Notes: generated by a model not told the origin, from the sequence alone. Numbered from the stretch's first letter, positions 1 through 5,290 are shown. The stretch: DNA of 7,324 nt from Caldisericaceae bacterium (GCA_026987225.1 JALSNB010000086.1:1-7324); one strand, 5' to 3'. Translations and numbers: made by a program.

Positions 1-11
1 TTGAAGAGTGA
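1..11 (+). CDS. possible last codons of an upstream gene (partial)
   Basis: One frame reads two Glu codons and then TGA at 9-11, which overlaps the GTG start of ftsY at 8-10. Such stop-start overlaps are common in this window, so the bases may be the tail of an upstream gene; smc is a frequent neighbour of ftsY in Firmicutes. Eleven bases cannot prove it, so this is inference from layout only. Confidence 0.2.
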
Positions 12-838
12 GTTTGTTCGAAAAGCTAAAAAGAATTTTAAAGAAAAGTAATGACAGTGCTATTGAAGATGTTGAAGAGTTTCTCATTGAAAATAATTTC
101 GGAGTTGAATTTACGGATAGGTTTATTTCCGAATTGAGCAAAAACCGCAGGGCGGATCCGCAGAAATTATTGGAAAATAAAATCAGAGAGATTCTTGCAA
201 ATAACGATAATTCTTTACATTTTTCTCATAACCCTTCTGTAATTTTATTCGTTGGAACCAATGGTTCCGGCAAAACGACAACCATAGCCAAAGTCGCAAA
301 TCTTTTGAAAAATCAAGGGAAAAAAGTTATGCTTGTTGCAGGGGATACATTCCGTGCGGCGGCCGCAGAACAGCTTTCAAAATGGGCTAATGTTCTTAAT
401 ATACCCATTGTAAAACAGAAAATGGGAAGTGATCCCGGTGCTGTGGTTTTTGACGGCCTCGAAAGCGCCGTTCATAAAAAAATGGATGTTGTATTGATAG
501 ACAGTGCGGGCAGGGTGGAAACCAAAAAAAATTTGCTCATGGAACTCTCCAAAATTGAACGTATTATAGAAAAAAAGGTTGGCCATACACCCGACGAAAC
601 TTTGCTAATAATTGATGCTTATACGGGCCAGAACGGTTTGTCTCAAATAGAAATGTTTTCCGGCACCGTAAAAATTACGGGCATTGTATTAACGAAGCTT
701 GACGGTAGCTCGAGCGGTGGAATAGTAATTCCTATCGTCGAAAAATACAGAGTGCCTATCAAATTTATAGGTGTAGGGGAGAACATTAATGATATTGAGC
801 CTTTTGATGCTGAAAATTATATCCGTATGCTTATGTAA
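8..838 (+). CDS. ftsY: Signal recognition particle receptor FtsY
   Basis: FtsY is the membrane-associated SRP receptor GTPase. It pairs with Ffh to bring ribosomes making membrane proteins to the Sec translocon, and the two activate each other's GTP hydrolysis. The 276-residue protein is the minimal NG form. A short N domain occupies about residues 1-75, with no long acidic A domain. The G domain has the P-loop GTNGSGKT (83-90), DTFRAAAAEQL (113-123), DSAGR (165-169), TKLDG (229-233) and GVGE (255-258). The third motif has Ser where DTAGR is usual. Start chosen: GTG at position 8, because the product begins MSLFEKLKR like other short FtsY proteins. Its SD would lie mostly outside the window, so the start is not fully tested. 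ylxM and ffh follow, the usual Firmicutes SRP grouping. Identity is secure from the motifs. Confidence 0.96.
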   Translation: MSLFEKLKRILKKSNDSAIEDVEEFLIENNFGVEFTDRFISELSKNRRADPQKLLENKIREILANNDNSLHFSHNPSVILFVGTNGSGKTTTIAKVANLLKNQGKKVMLVAGDTFRAAAAEQLSKWANVLNIPIVKQKMGSDPGAVVFDGLESAVHKKMDVVLIDSAGRVETKKNLLMELSKIERIIEKKVGHTPDETLLIIDAYTGQNGLSQIEMFSGTVKITGIVLTKLDGSSSGGIVIPIVEKYRVPIKFIGVGENINDIEPFDAENYIRMLM

Positions 839-859
839 GCGGATGTCGGAGGTTGTTAA

Positions 860-1228
860 GTGAGAAAAATCAGTATTAAAGAAACGGAAAAGAAAAAGAT
901 GCTAAAAGAGTTCATGGAAATATATCCCGGACTTCTTACGGAAAAAGAAAAAAAAGTTCTCAAATTGTATATAAAGCCGAATTTAAGCGGTTCGGATGTG
1001 GCGAGGCGATTGAAAATTACGAGACAGGCAGTTCACGATCACGTAAAAAGGGCACTTTACAAAATGGAAAGTTGTGAAGCTCAGGTTCATCTCTTGAAGA
1101 GAAAAAAGACAGTTAGAAAGGATTTCGAAAAACTTGTAAACTTGATAGAACAAATATCCGTTAGGTGCAATGCGGAAGAAATTGAGGAAATAAAAAAATT
1201 GTTGGCACAATTGGAAAAAAATTTATAG
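860..1228 (+). CDS. ylxM: YlxM-family HTH accessory protein of the SRP (UPF0122)
   Basis: This 122-residue protein has a helix-turn-helix like sigma-factor region 4, about residues 42-70 (GSDVARRLKITRQAVHDH). A basic stretch and a charged helical tail (about 85-122) follow. The YlxM family is nearly always encoded beside ffh and ftsY, and in streptococci it has been described as an SRP accessory factor that binds Ffh and the small SRP RNA. Despite the HTH, a role as a transcription regulator is not established. Start chosen: GTG at 860, preceded by a strong SD, GGAGGT at 848-853, with a 6-base gap. It lies 21 bases after ftsY and 14 bases before the proposed ffh start, consistent with one transcript. 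Family assignment rests on the HTH sequence, the length and the position between ftsY and ffh. Confidence 0.9.
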   Translation: MRKISIKETEKKKMLKEFMEIYPGLLTEKEKKVLKLYIKPNLSGSDVARRLKITRQAVHDHVKRALYKMESCEAQVHLLKRKKTVRKDFEKLVNLIEQISVRCNAEEIEEIKKLLAQLEKNL

Positions 1229-1229
1229 C

Positions 1230-1236
1230 GAGGTGA
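1230..1236 (+). promoter_or_regulatory. Shine-Dalgarno site that fixes the ffh start at an ATT codon
   Basis: GAGGTGA lies 6 bases before ATT at 1243. It contains TGA (1234-1236), the last in-frame stop before ffh, so translation of ffh must begin after it. No ATG, GTG or TTG occurs in frame between that stop and codon TTG at 1333, which is inside the conserved N domain and has only a poorly spaced purine run before it. Confidence 0.75.
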
Positions 1237-1242
1237 TGCGTT

Positions 1243-2556
1243 ATTTTTGAAAGTTTAAAGGGGAATCTTCAAAAAGCGTTCAAATTTTTCAGAAGCAAAG
1301 GTAGGCTTACGGAAGAGGATATACGTGAAGGGTTGAGGGAAATTAGGGTTGCCCTGCTTGAAGCGGATGTTAACTATAAAATTGTAAAGGAAATTGTAAA
1401 AAATGTAGAAGAGGAAGCAAAGAAAGAAAAAGTTATCGAAAGTTTGACTCCTGCCGAACAAATTATCACGATTCTTTACAGGCAGTTGGTGTCCATTTTG
1501 GGCGAGAGTGCTCCGCTAAATATAAAGAGCGGAAATATAAATTTGGTTATACTTGTCGGCCTTCAGGGTAACGGAAAAACTACGACTGCAGCCAAACTTG
1601 CTTATTACCTAAAACAGAAGGGACAGAGAGCACTGCTTATACCTTTCGATTTCAAACGCCCTGCCGCACGAGAACAGTTGATAAGTCTTGCGGAACAAAA
1701 TAGTTTGGATGTTTATAGGGACACATTAAATTCTCCTATTCCCACATTGAAGAAGGCTGTTTCGTTTATGGAGAAAAACGGGTTTTCGGTAGGCATTATC
1801 GATAGTGCCGGTAGAAAAGAGATTGATTCGGAAATGATGAATGAACTTAAACTCGTAAATGATAATTTCTCACTTTCGGAAACTTTATTTGTGTCCGACA
1901 GCACGATCGGCCAAGGTGCTTTGAAAGTAGCCAAAGGATTCAACGAAGTAGTACCTCTTACAGGCGGGATATTTACAAAATTTGACAGTAGTGCAAAAGG
2001 CGGCAGTATTCTTTCATTTAGGTATGTTACCGGAAAGCCGATTAAATTTATAGGAACAGGCGAGAAAATAGAAGATCTGGAGGTTTTTCATCCGGATAGA
2101 GTAATTTCACGAATTGTAGGCAGAGGTGACGTTGCCACTCTTGCCGAAAAAGCGGCAAAAGCAATTAGTGAAGAAGAAAGCATGCAACTGCTTGATAAGA
2201 TCAAAAACGATACGTTCGATCTGAACGACTTTAAGCGGGAACTGGAAGGAATTAAGAAAATGGGCGGATTTGGATCTATATTATCGTCTCTTCCCGTAAT
2301 GCCGGGAATAAACCTTTCTGCCCTGAACGATGAAACTATGCTTAAAAAAACGGAAGCAATTATTAATGGCATGACGAAAGAGGAGCGAGAAAACCCTGAT
2401 ATAATCGATGGCTCAAGGAAGCGTAGAATTGCCAGGGGTTCCGGTGTTTCAAAGCACGATGTCAACGTTTTGCTGAAGAATTTTAAGACTTTCCGTAAAA
2501 TGATGAGGAATATGAAAAATATCAAAAGTATTGACCAGATTATGAAATTAAGGTAA
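1243..2556 (+). CDS. ffh: Signal recognition particle protein Ffh, apparent AUU start
   Basis: Ffh is the SRP54 GTPase. It binds 4.5S RNA and signal peptides at the ribosome and docks on FtsY. From the ATT at 1243 the product is 437 residues, the normal family length, beginning (M)FESLKGNLQKAFKFF then SKGRLTEEDIREGLREIR, the classic N domain. Numbered from there: P-loop GLQGNGKT 106-113, DFKRPAAREQL 136-146, DSAGR 187-191, TKFD 245-248, GTGE 271-274, and a methionine-containing M domain from about 325 with the RNA-binding SRKRRIARGSG at 391-401. Starting at TTG 1333 would remove 30 conserved residues. Oddities: no standard start codon, Phe-Lys in place of Thr-x in the second GTPase motif, DSAGR for DTAGR, and TKFDSS where TKLDGD is common. 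A G-to-T sequence error at the start codon is the main alternative. Identity is certain; the start is likely but unproven. Confidence 0.93.
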   Translation: MFESLKGNLQKAFKFFRSKGRLTEEDIREGLREIRVALLEADVNYKIVKEIVKNVEEEAKKEKVIESLTPAEQIITILYRQLVSILGESAPLNIKSGNINLVILVGLQGNGKTTTAAKLAYYLKQKGQRALLIPFDFKRPAAREQLISLAEQNSLDVYRDTLNSPIPTLKKAVSFMEKNGFSVGIIDSAGRKEIDSEMMNELKLVNDNFSLSETLFVSDSTIGQGALKVAKGFNEVVPLTGGIFTKFDSSAKGGSILSFRYVTGKPIKFIGTGEKIEDLEVFHPDRVISRIVGRGDVATLAEKAAKAISEEESMQLLDKIKNDTFDLNDFKRELEGIKKMGGFGSILSSLPVMPGINLSALNDETMLKKTEAIINGMTKEERENPDIIDGSRKRRIARGSGVSKHDVNVLLKNFKTFRKMMRNMKNIKSIDQIMKLR

Positions 2557-2559
2557 AAT
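2531..2559 (+). promoter_or_regulatory. Predicted sigma-70-type promoter for rpsP and downstream genes
   Basis: TTGACC (2531-2536, five of six matches to the -35 consensus), a 17-base spacer, then TAAAAT (2554-2559, five of six matches to the -10 consensus). It overlaps the ffh stop codon. Transcription would start near 2566, giving a leader of about 34 bases before the rpsP TTG that retains the rpsP SD. It could let ribosomal-protein expression run above that of the SRP genes. Prediction from sequence only. Confidence 0.6.
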
Positions 2560-2599
2560 AAGGAGCAAAATTGATATTAATCTATGAGGAGGTTATAAA

Positions 2600-2881
2600 T
2601 TGGCAACTAAAATTAAATTAGCAAGAGTGGGAGCGCCTCATCGGGCTGCTTATAGGGTAATTGTAACGGATTCGCGCAGTGCGACTGATAGCGATTTTAT
2701 TGAAATCGTCGGGTTCTGGAATCCAGTTCCAGAAAAAGAAGAACTTGAGTTAAAAAAGGATCGGATTTTGGATTGGTTGAAAAAAGGAGCGCAACCCACA
2801 GAGTCTGTCAAAAAGATTCTGAAAAGGGGCAACGTGTGGAACGAGTTTCTAAAACTTAAAAGAGAAGGAGGTAATGAGTAA
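2600..2881 (+). CDS. rpsP: 30S ribosomal protein S16
   Basis: S16 is a small-subunit protein that binds 16S rRNA early in assembly. The 93-residue product has the family pattern throughout: KIKLARVGAPHRAAYRVIV (4-22), TDSR (23-26), FIEIVGFWNP (33-42) and LDWLKKGAQPTESV (57-70). Start chosen: TTG at 2600, with a very strong SD GAGGAGG at 2586-2592 and a 7-base gap; the N-terminus then matches S16 with only a short MAT lead. The use of TTG is notable for an abundant ribosomal protein, though the SD may compensate. Its stop overlaps the khpA start by one base (TAATG), suggesting coupled translation. A predicted promoter at 2531-2559 lies directly upstream. Confidence 0.96.
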   Translation: MATKIKLARVGAPHRAAYRVIVTDSRSATDSDFIEIVGFWNPVPEKEELELKKDRILDWLKKGAQPTESVKKILKRGNVWNEFLKLKREGGNE

Positions 2882-3126
2882 TGAAAGAGCTGATTGAGAC
2901 TATGGTTAAGGCACTTGTAGACAGACCGGAAGAAGTTGTAGTAAATGAAATTGCTGGTGAACAGGCTGTTATTTATGAAATTAAGGTAGCGGACCAGGAT
3001 ATCGGAAAAGTTATTGGAAAACAGGGAAGAACTGCTAATGCATTGAGGGTTATTGTAAAAGCGGCTTCCAGTAAGATTGGAAAGAACGCGAGCGTTCAAA
3101 TTAATTCCAAACCAAAAGGCGCATAA
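2881..3126 (+). CDS. khpA: KH-domain RNA-binding protein KhpA (YlqC)
   Basis: This 81-residue protein is essentially one KH domain. The GxxG RNA-binding loop is seen in VIGKQGRTANALRVIVKA (44-61), followed by the last strand SVQINS (71-76). KhpA proteins in Firmicutes form dimers or pair with KhpB (Jag/EloR) and bind RNA, with effects on cell elongation and division in streptococci. The gene sits directly after rpsP as in Bacillus (ylqC). SD AAGGAGG at 2865-2871 lies inside the end of rpsP, 9 bases before the ATG, and the two genes overlap by one base. The start is well supported because residue 1 is the usual beginning of the family. Confidence 0.93.
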   Translation: MKELIETMVKALVDRPEEVVVNEIAGEQAVIYEIKVADQDIGKVIGKQGRTANALRVIVKAASSKIGKNASVQINSKPKGA

Positions 3127-3153
3127 GGCGTCTTTAAAGGAGAAACAGACCCG

Positions 3154-3570
3154 ATGAGTGTGCTCCATCTTAGGCAAAATGTTATAGTGAAAGTTATAGT
3201 TACCGAGCAGTTTAAGAAAGATTACAAGGCGGAGCTTGAAAAACAGCTCGGCGCTGCCGAAGGTAAAGCAAGAGAGTTAAAATCCTCTCTTGCCAAACTT
3301 GTAATAGAAAGTGCCGGGATGAAAGATGCAGCGTATGTTGAATCCCTAAAAGCCCGTATTGAGGAAGAAAGGCTTTTGCAGGAAGCAATGGCACAGGAAA
3401 TCAGAGGGAAAATTGCAGAAATCGATAAACTCAAAGAAGGAGATTTGTATCCCTATACTGTGCTTGAAGGCCTTGTTGACGTAAAAGAAGGGGATAATCT
3501 TTTCAAAAAAACTACTGCTGCGGAAATAGTTATAAAAGACGGTATAGTAATTTCCATAAAGAATGAATAG
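3154..3570 (+). CDS. ylqD: YlqD-family protein
   Basis: This 138-residue protein matches the YlqD pattern. A short N-terminal strand region (VIVKVIVTE, 10-18) is followed by a long charged helical segment with coiled-coil character (about 20-97, rich in Glu, Lys, Ala and Leu). A small C-terminal strand domain LVDVKEGDN...IVIKDGIVISI (107-136) closely resembles the end of Bacillus YlqD. The function of the family is not known to me. In Bacillus ylqD lies between khpA and rimM; here trmD follows with no rimM. Start chosen: ATG at 3154 with AAAGGAG at 3136-3142, an 11-base gap. An internal GTG at 3187 would cut the conserved first strand. The call rests on the C-terminal motif, the coiled coil and the gene position. 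Confidence 0.8.
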   Translation: MSVLHLRQNVIVKVIVTEQFKKDYKAELEKQLGAAEGKARELKSSLAKLVIESAGMKDAAYVESLKARIEEERLLQEAMAQEIRGKIAEIDKLKEGDLYPYTVLEGLVDVKEGDNLFKKTTAAEIVIKDGIVISIKNE

Positions 3571-3576
3571 TTTTAC

Positions 3577-3612
3577 GGCGCTTCCTTAGGAGGAGGCGCC
3601 TATCTTAATTTT
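3577..3612 (+). terminator. GC-rich hairpin before trmD: attenuator, partial terminator or translational control
   Basis: GGCGCTTCCT (3577-3586) pairs with AGGAGGCGCC (3591-3600), giving ten pairs including one G-U around a TAGG loop. The following bases 3601-3612 are U-rich but interrupted and end in four Ts. The loop and 3' arm contain AGGAGG, a perfect SD-like sequence that the stem would hide. It lies about 20 bases before the trmD ATG, too far for normal use. It could be a leaky intrinsic terminator or a structure that lowers trmD translation. Which one cannot be decided from sequence. Confidence 0.55.
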
Positions 3613-3616
3613 ACAA

Positions 3617-4381
3617 ATGTCCAAAAAAATTCATGTCTTAACGATATTTCCCGAAATTTTCAGTTGCGTAAGTGAAGAAGGCTTGTTAAAAGTAGCAAAA
3701 GACAGGGGTGCAATTGAAATCTTTATTCATAATCTGAGAGATTTTACAAAGGACAGGCATAGAACAACCGATGATACACCGTATGGCGGAGGAGCAGGCA
3801 TGGTGATGATGGCCGGGCCTGTAATCAGAGGGATTAATGATATTGAATCTCGTTTTGGTAGAACGTTCAAAGTGCTCTTTACCCCTCAAGGTGAACCTTT
3901 TAATCAAAAAATTGCACATTTTCTTGCGAACGAAGAAAAACAGCTCCTTCTTATTCCTGCACATTATGAGGGAATGGATGAGAGAATAACAGATCATATC
4001 GATATGGAGCTTTCAGTCGGAGATTTTATACTGAGCGGCGGAGAAATTCCTGCCATTCTCGTTATGGATGCCGTTGTAAGGCTTCTTCCTAACGCCTTGG
4101 GAAATGTTTCGTCCCTAAGTGAGGAAAGTTTTGAAAACAATCTTCTTGAATACCCTCACTATACAAGACCGAATGATATTAATGGCAAGAAAGTGCCTGA
4201 CATTTTACTGAGCGGGCATCACGAAAACATACGTAAATGGAGATTAAAAGAATCCTTGAAACGAACCCTCATAAAGAGGCCGGATCTTATTTTGAAACAC
4301 GAATTTACAGATGAAGAAAAATCTCTGTTAAAAGAAATAACGGACGAGCTAAATTCGGTGGTTAAGGAAATTTTGAAATGA
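3617..4381 (+). CDS. trmD: tRNA (guanine-37-N1)-methyltransferase TrmD
   Basis: TrmD uses S-adenosylmethionine to make m1G37 next to the anticodon of tRNAs reading CNN codons, which prevents +1 frameshifting. It is a SPOUT-class trefoil-knot dimer. The 254-residue product shows LTIFPEIF (8-15), TTDDTPYGGGAGMVMM (50-65), HYEGMDER (116-123), SVGDFILSGGEIPA (133-146), DAVVRLLP (151-158, with Arg155 matching Arg154 of the Haemophilus enzyme), LLEYPHYTRP (176-185) and LLSGHHENIRKWRL (197-210). The proposed catalytic base, Asp169 in Haemophilus, aligns with Glu170 here. Start chosen: ATG at 3617, since the protein then begins just before the conserved first strand. No SD lies at normal spacing, and the nearest is locked in the hairpin at 3577-3600. 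The stop overlaps the next start by four bases (ATGA). Confidence 0.96.
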   Translation: MSKKIHVLTIFPEIFSCVSEEGLLKVAKDRGAIEIFIHNLRDFTKDRHRTTDDTPYGGGAGMVMMAGPVIRGINDIESRFGRTFKVLFTPQGEPFNQKIAHFLANEEKQLLLIPAHYEGMDERITDHIDMELSVGDFILSGGEIPAILVMDAVVRLLPNALGNVSSLSEESFENNLLEYPHYTRPNDINGKKVPDILLSGHHENIRKWRLKESLKRTLIKRPDLILKHEFTDEEKSLLKEITDELNSVVKEILK

Positions 4382-4938
4382 ATGTATACTTAACATTACT
4401 TCACTATCCGGTTTACAATAAAAACAAACAAATCATTGCAACAAGTATAGTAATACATGATATACACGATATGGCCCGTTGCGGACGAACGTATGGAATT
4501 AAAAAATTCTATATAGTGCAACCCTTTGAAGGAGAGCGTCAAATAGTAAGGCGGATTAAGAATTTTTGGAACACAAACGGTAAGAGTTACAATCCGAATC
4601 GTGCCGAAGCAATAAAGATTGTTTCTGTTAAGAGGGATATTTCGGAGGTATTAAATGAAATTAAAGAGACAGAGCATGCAAAACCGATTTTGATTGGCAC
4701 TTCCGCGCGTAGAAGATTAAAAAAGAGTATTTCCTATAGCGAGCTTTCCAAAAAGATTAAAGAAGATAGCGGTACTGTTTTGCTTATCTTTGGAACCGGA
4801 TGGGGAATTGCCGAAGAAATAGAAGACATGTTCGATTATTTTCTTCCGCCTATTCAAGGAAAAACAAACTATAACCATCTTTCCGTTAGAAGTGCAGCGG
4901 CAATTGTAATGGACAGACTTTTAGGGGGTGATAGATAG
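4378..4938 (+). CDS. SPOUT-superfamily RNA methyltransferase, TM1570-like (PF09936 type)
   Basis: This 186-residue protein belongs by sequence to the SPOUT family found after trmD in Thermotoga (TM1570). The N-terminus has LLHYPVYNKNKQIIATS (7-23), DIHDMARCGRTYGIKKFYIVQP (28-49) and NFWNTNGKSYNPNRAEA (62-78). The C-terminal knot region has PILIGTSARRR (103-113), LLIFGTGWGIAEEI (134-147), FLPPIQG (154-160) and YNHLSVRSAAAIVMDRLLG (164-182). The last two blocks are the expected SAM-binding knot. An RNA substrate is probable from the fold and from its tie to trmD, but the target is not known to me. The start ATG overlaps the trmD stop, with AAGGA 9 bases upstream, so translation is likely coupled. 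The stop overlaps the next GTG by one base. Confidence 0.85.
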   Translation: MNVYLTLLHYPVYNKNKQIIATSIVIHDIHDMARCGRTYGIKKFYIVQPFEGERQIVRRIKNFWNTNGKSYNPNRAEAIKIVSVKRDISEVLNEIKETEHAKPILIGTSARRRLKKSISYSELSKKIKEDSGTVLLIFGTGWGIAEEIEDMFDYFLPPIQGKTNYNHLSVRSAAAIVMDRLLGGDR

Positions 4939-5240
4939 TGATTTTTATTGGTTACAGACGAGAAATAGGAAGAGATGATGTGGAGGGTATTTCGGAATTC
5001 ATTGAGAAAAACAAAGAATTCACGGAAGTGTACATTGTTTATAAAGAACCGCTAACCAAAGTCGTTAGGGAATTACTGAAAGACAAGAATTTTCATCTCA
5101 TTCAAACGGATAACCTGCGTAAAACATTAAGAGAGCTTAAGGCAAAAGGAAAAAATAAAACATTCTTTCTTGACGAGTTCGGCAGGAGGAAACTGGGAAA
5201 TCCGTGCGGAAGAAACTTATCCAGGCCTCAATATTGGTAA
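4938..5240 (+). CDS. Hypothetical protein, small alpha/beta ORF with doubtful C-terminus
   Basis: I do not recognise this gene. It begins with GTG, overlapping the stop of the SPOUT gene by one base, with AGGGGGTGA as a good SD at 4923-4931. The first 80 residues alternate predicted strands (MIFIGYR, EVYIVYK, FHLIQTD, KTFFLDE) and charged helices, as in a small Rossmann-like or similar sandwich fold. No catalytic motif stands out and there is no signal peptide or membrane segment. The last 20 residues (Cys, Pro, Arg and Trp-rich, ending QYW) do not continue the pattern. The +1 frame past about 5190 reads a more strand-like tail ending at TAA 5266-5268, so a frameshift or sequence error is possible. 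rplS often occupies a nearby place in this operon, but this protein is not L19. The layout supports a real gene; its exact end is uncertain. Confidence 0.6.
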   Translation: MIFIGYRREIGRDDVEGISEFIEKNKEFTEVYIVYKEPLTKVVRELLKDKNFHLIQTDNLRKTLRELKAKGKNKTFFLDEFGRRKLGNPCGRNLSRPQYW

Positions 5241-5241
5241 A

Positions 5242-5269
5242 TTTATTATCGTAAGTTTTCGTATATAAT
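5242..5269 (+). promoter_or_regulatory. Predicted promoter of the pantothenate gene set
   Basis: A perfect TATAAT lies at 5264-5269. The best -35 candidate at normal spacing is TTTATT at 5242-5247, a weak match with a 16-base spacer, and there is no TG extension of the -10 box. The predicted start of transcription, 6-8 bases after the box, falls on or beside the ATG at 5276, which has no SD. The message would therefore be leaderless or nearly so. Confidence 0.55.
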
Positions 5270-5290
5270 ATTCCTATGAATATAGGAATA
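5269..5290 (+). promoter_or_regulatory. Perfect 9-bp inverted repeat over start of transcription and ATG, candidate operator
   Basis: TATTCCTAT (5269-5277) and ATAGGAATA (5282-5290) are exact inverted copies separated by GAAT. The repeat starts in the last base of the TATAAT box and covers the ATG (5276-5278). That position suits a repressor dimer blocking RNA polymerase. If a longer upstream message also runs through here, the repeat could fold as an RNA hairpin hiding the ATG. The right arm is partly fixed by the conserved GIIGAG coding sequence; the left arm is mostly non-coding and has no such reason to match. Confidence 0.45.

Noticed and set aside
1217..1248. AAAAAT and ATTTTT pairing around the ffh SD
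   Set aside because: Only six A-T pairs around a 20-base loop, too weak to claim as a control structure.
1982..2012. TTGACA followed by TATTCT inside ffh
   Set aside because: The spacer is 19 bases, the -10 match is moderate, and the bases encode the TKFDSSAKGG region. Probably chance.
1333..2556. ffh starting at TTG 1333
   Set aside because: It would remove 30 conserved N-domain residues that are clearly readable upstream in the same frame, and only a poorly spaced purine run precedes it.
2571..2621. Sixteen-codon reading frame from TTG 2571 with AAGGAG upstream, overlapping the rpsP start
   Set aside because: A message from the predicted promoter would start after the AAGGAG, and the peptide has no recognisable features. 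Kept only as a remote leader-peptide idea.
2650..3177. 175-residue open frame on the minus strand across rpsP and khpA
   Set aside because: It lies opposite two certain genes, its composition is that of a reverse-strand shadow (Ser, Phe, Leu-rich), and it has no conserved motifs.
3601..3616. TATCTT or TTAATT as a -10 box giving a leaderless trmD message
   Set aside because: Four and three matches of six, with GC-rich hairpin sequence where a -35 box should be. No better than background.
5204..5254. Small peptide frame GTG 5204 to TAA 5252-5254 behind AGGAGGA
   Set aside because: SD spacing of 13 bases is long, the peptide is 16 residues, and it lies within the end of another ORF.
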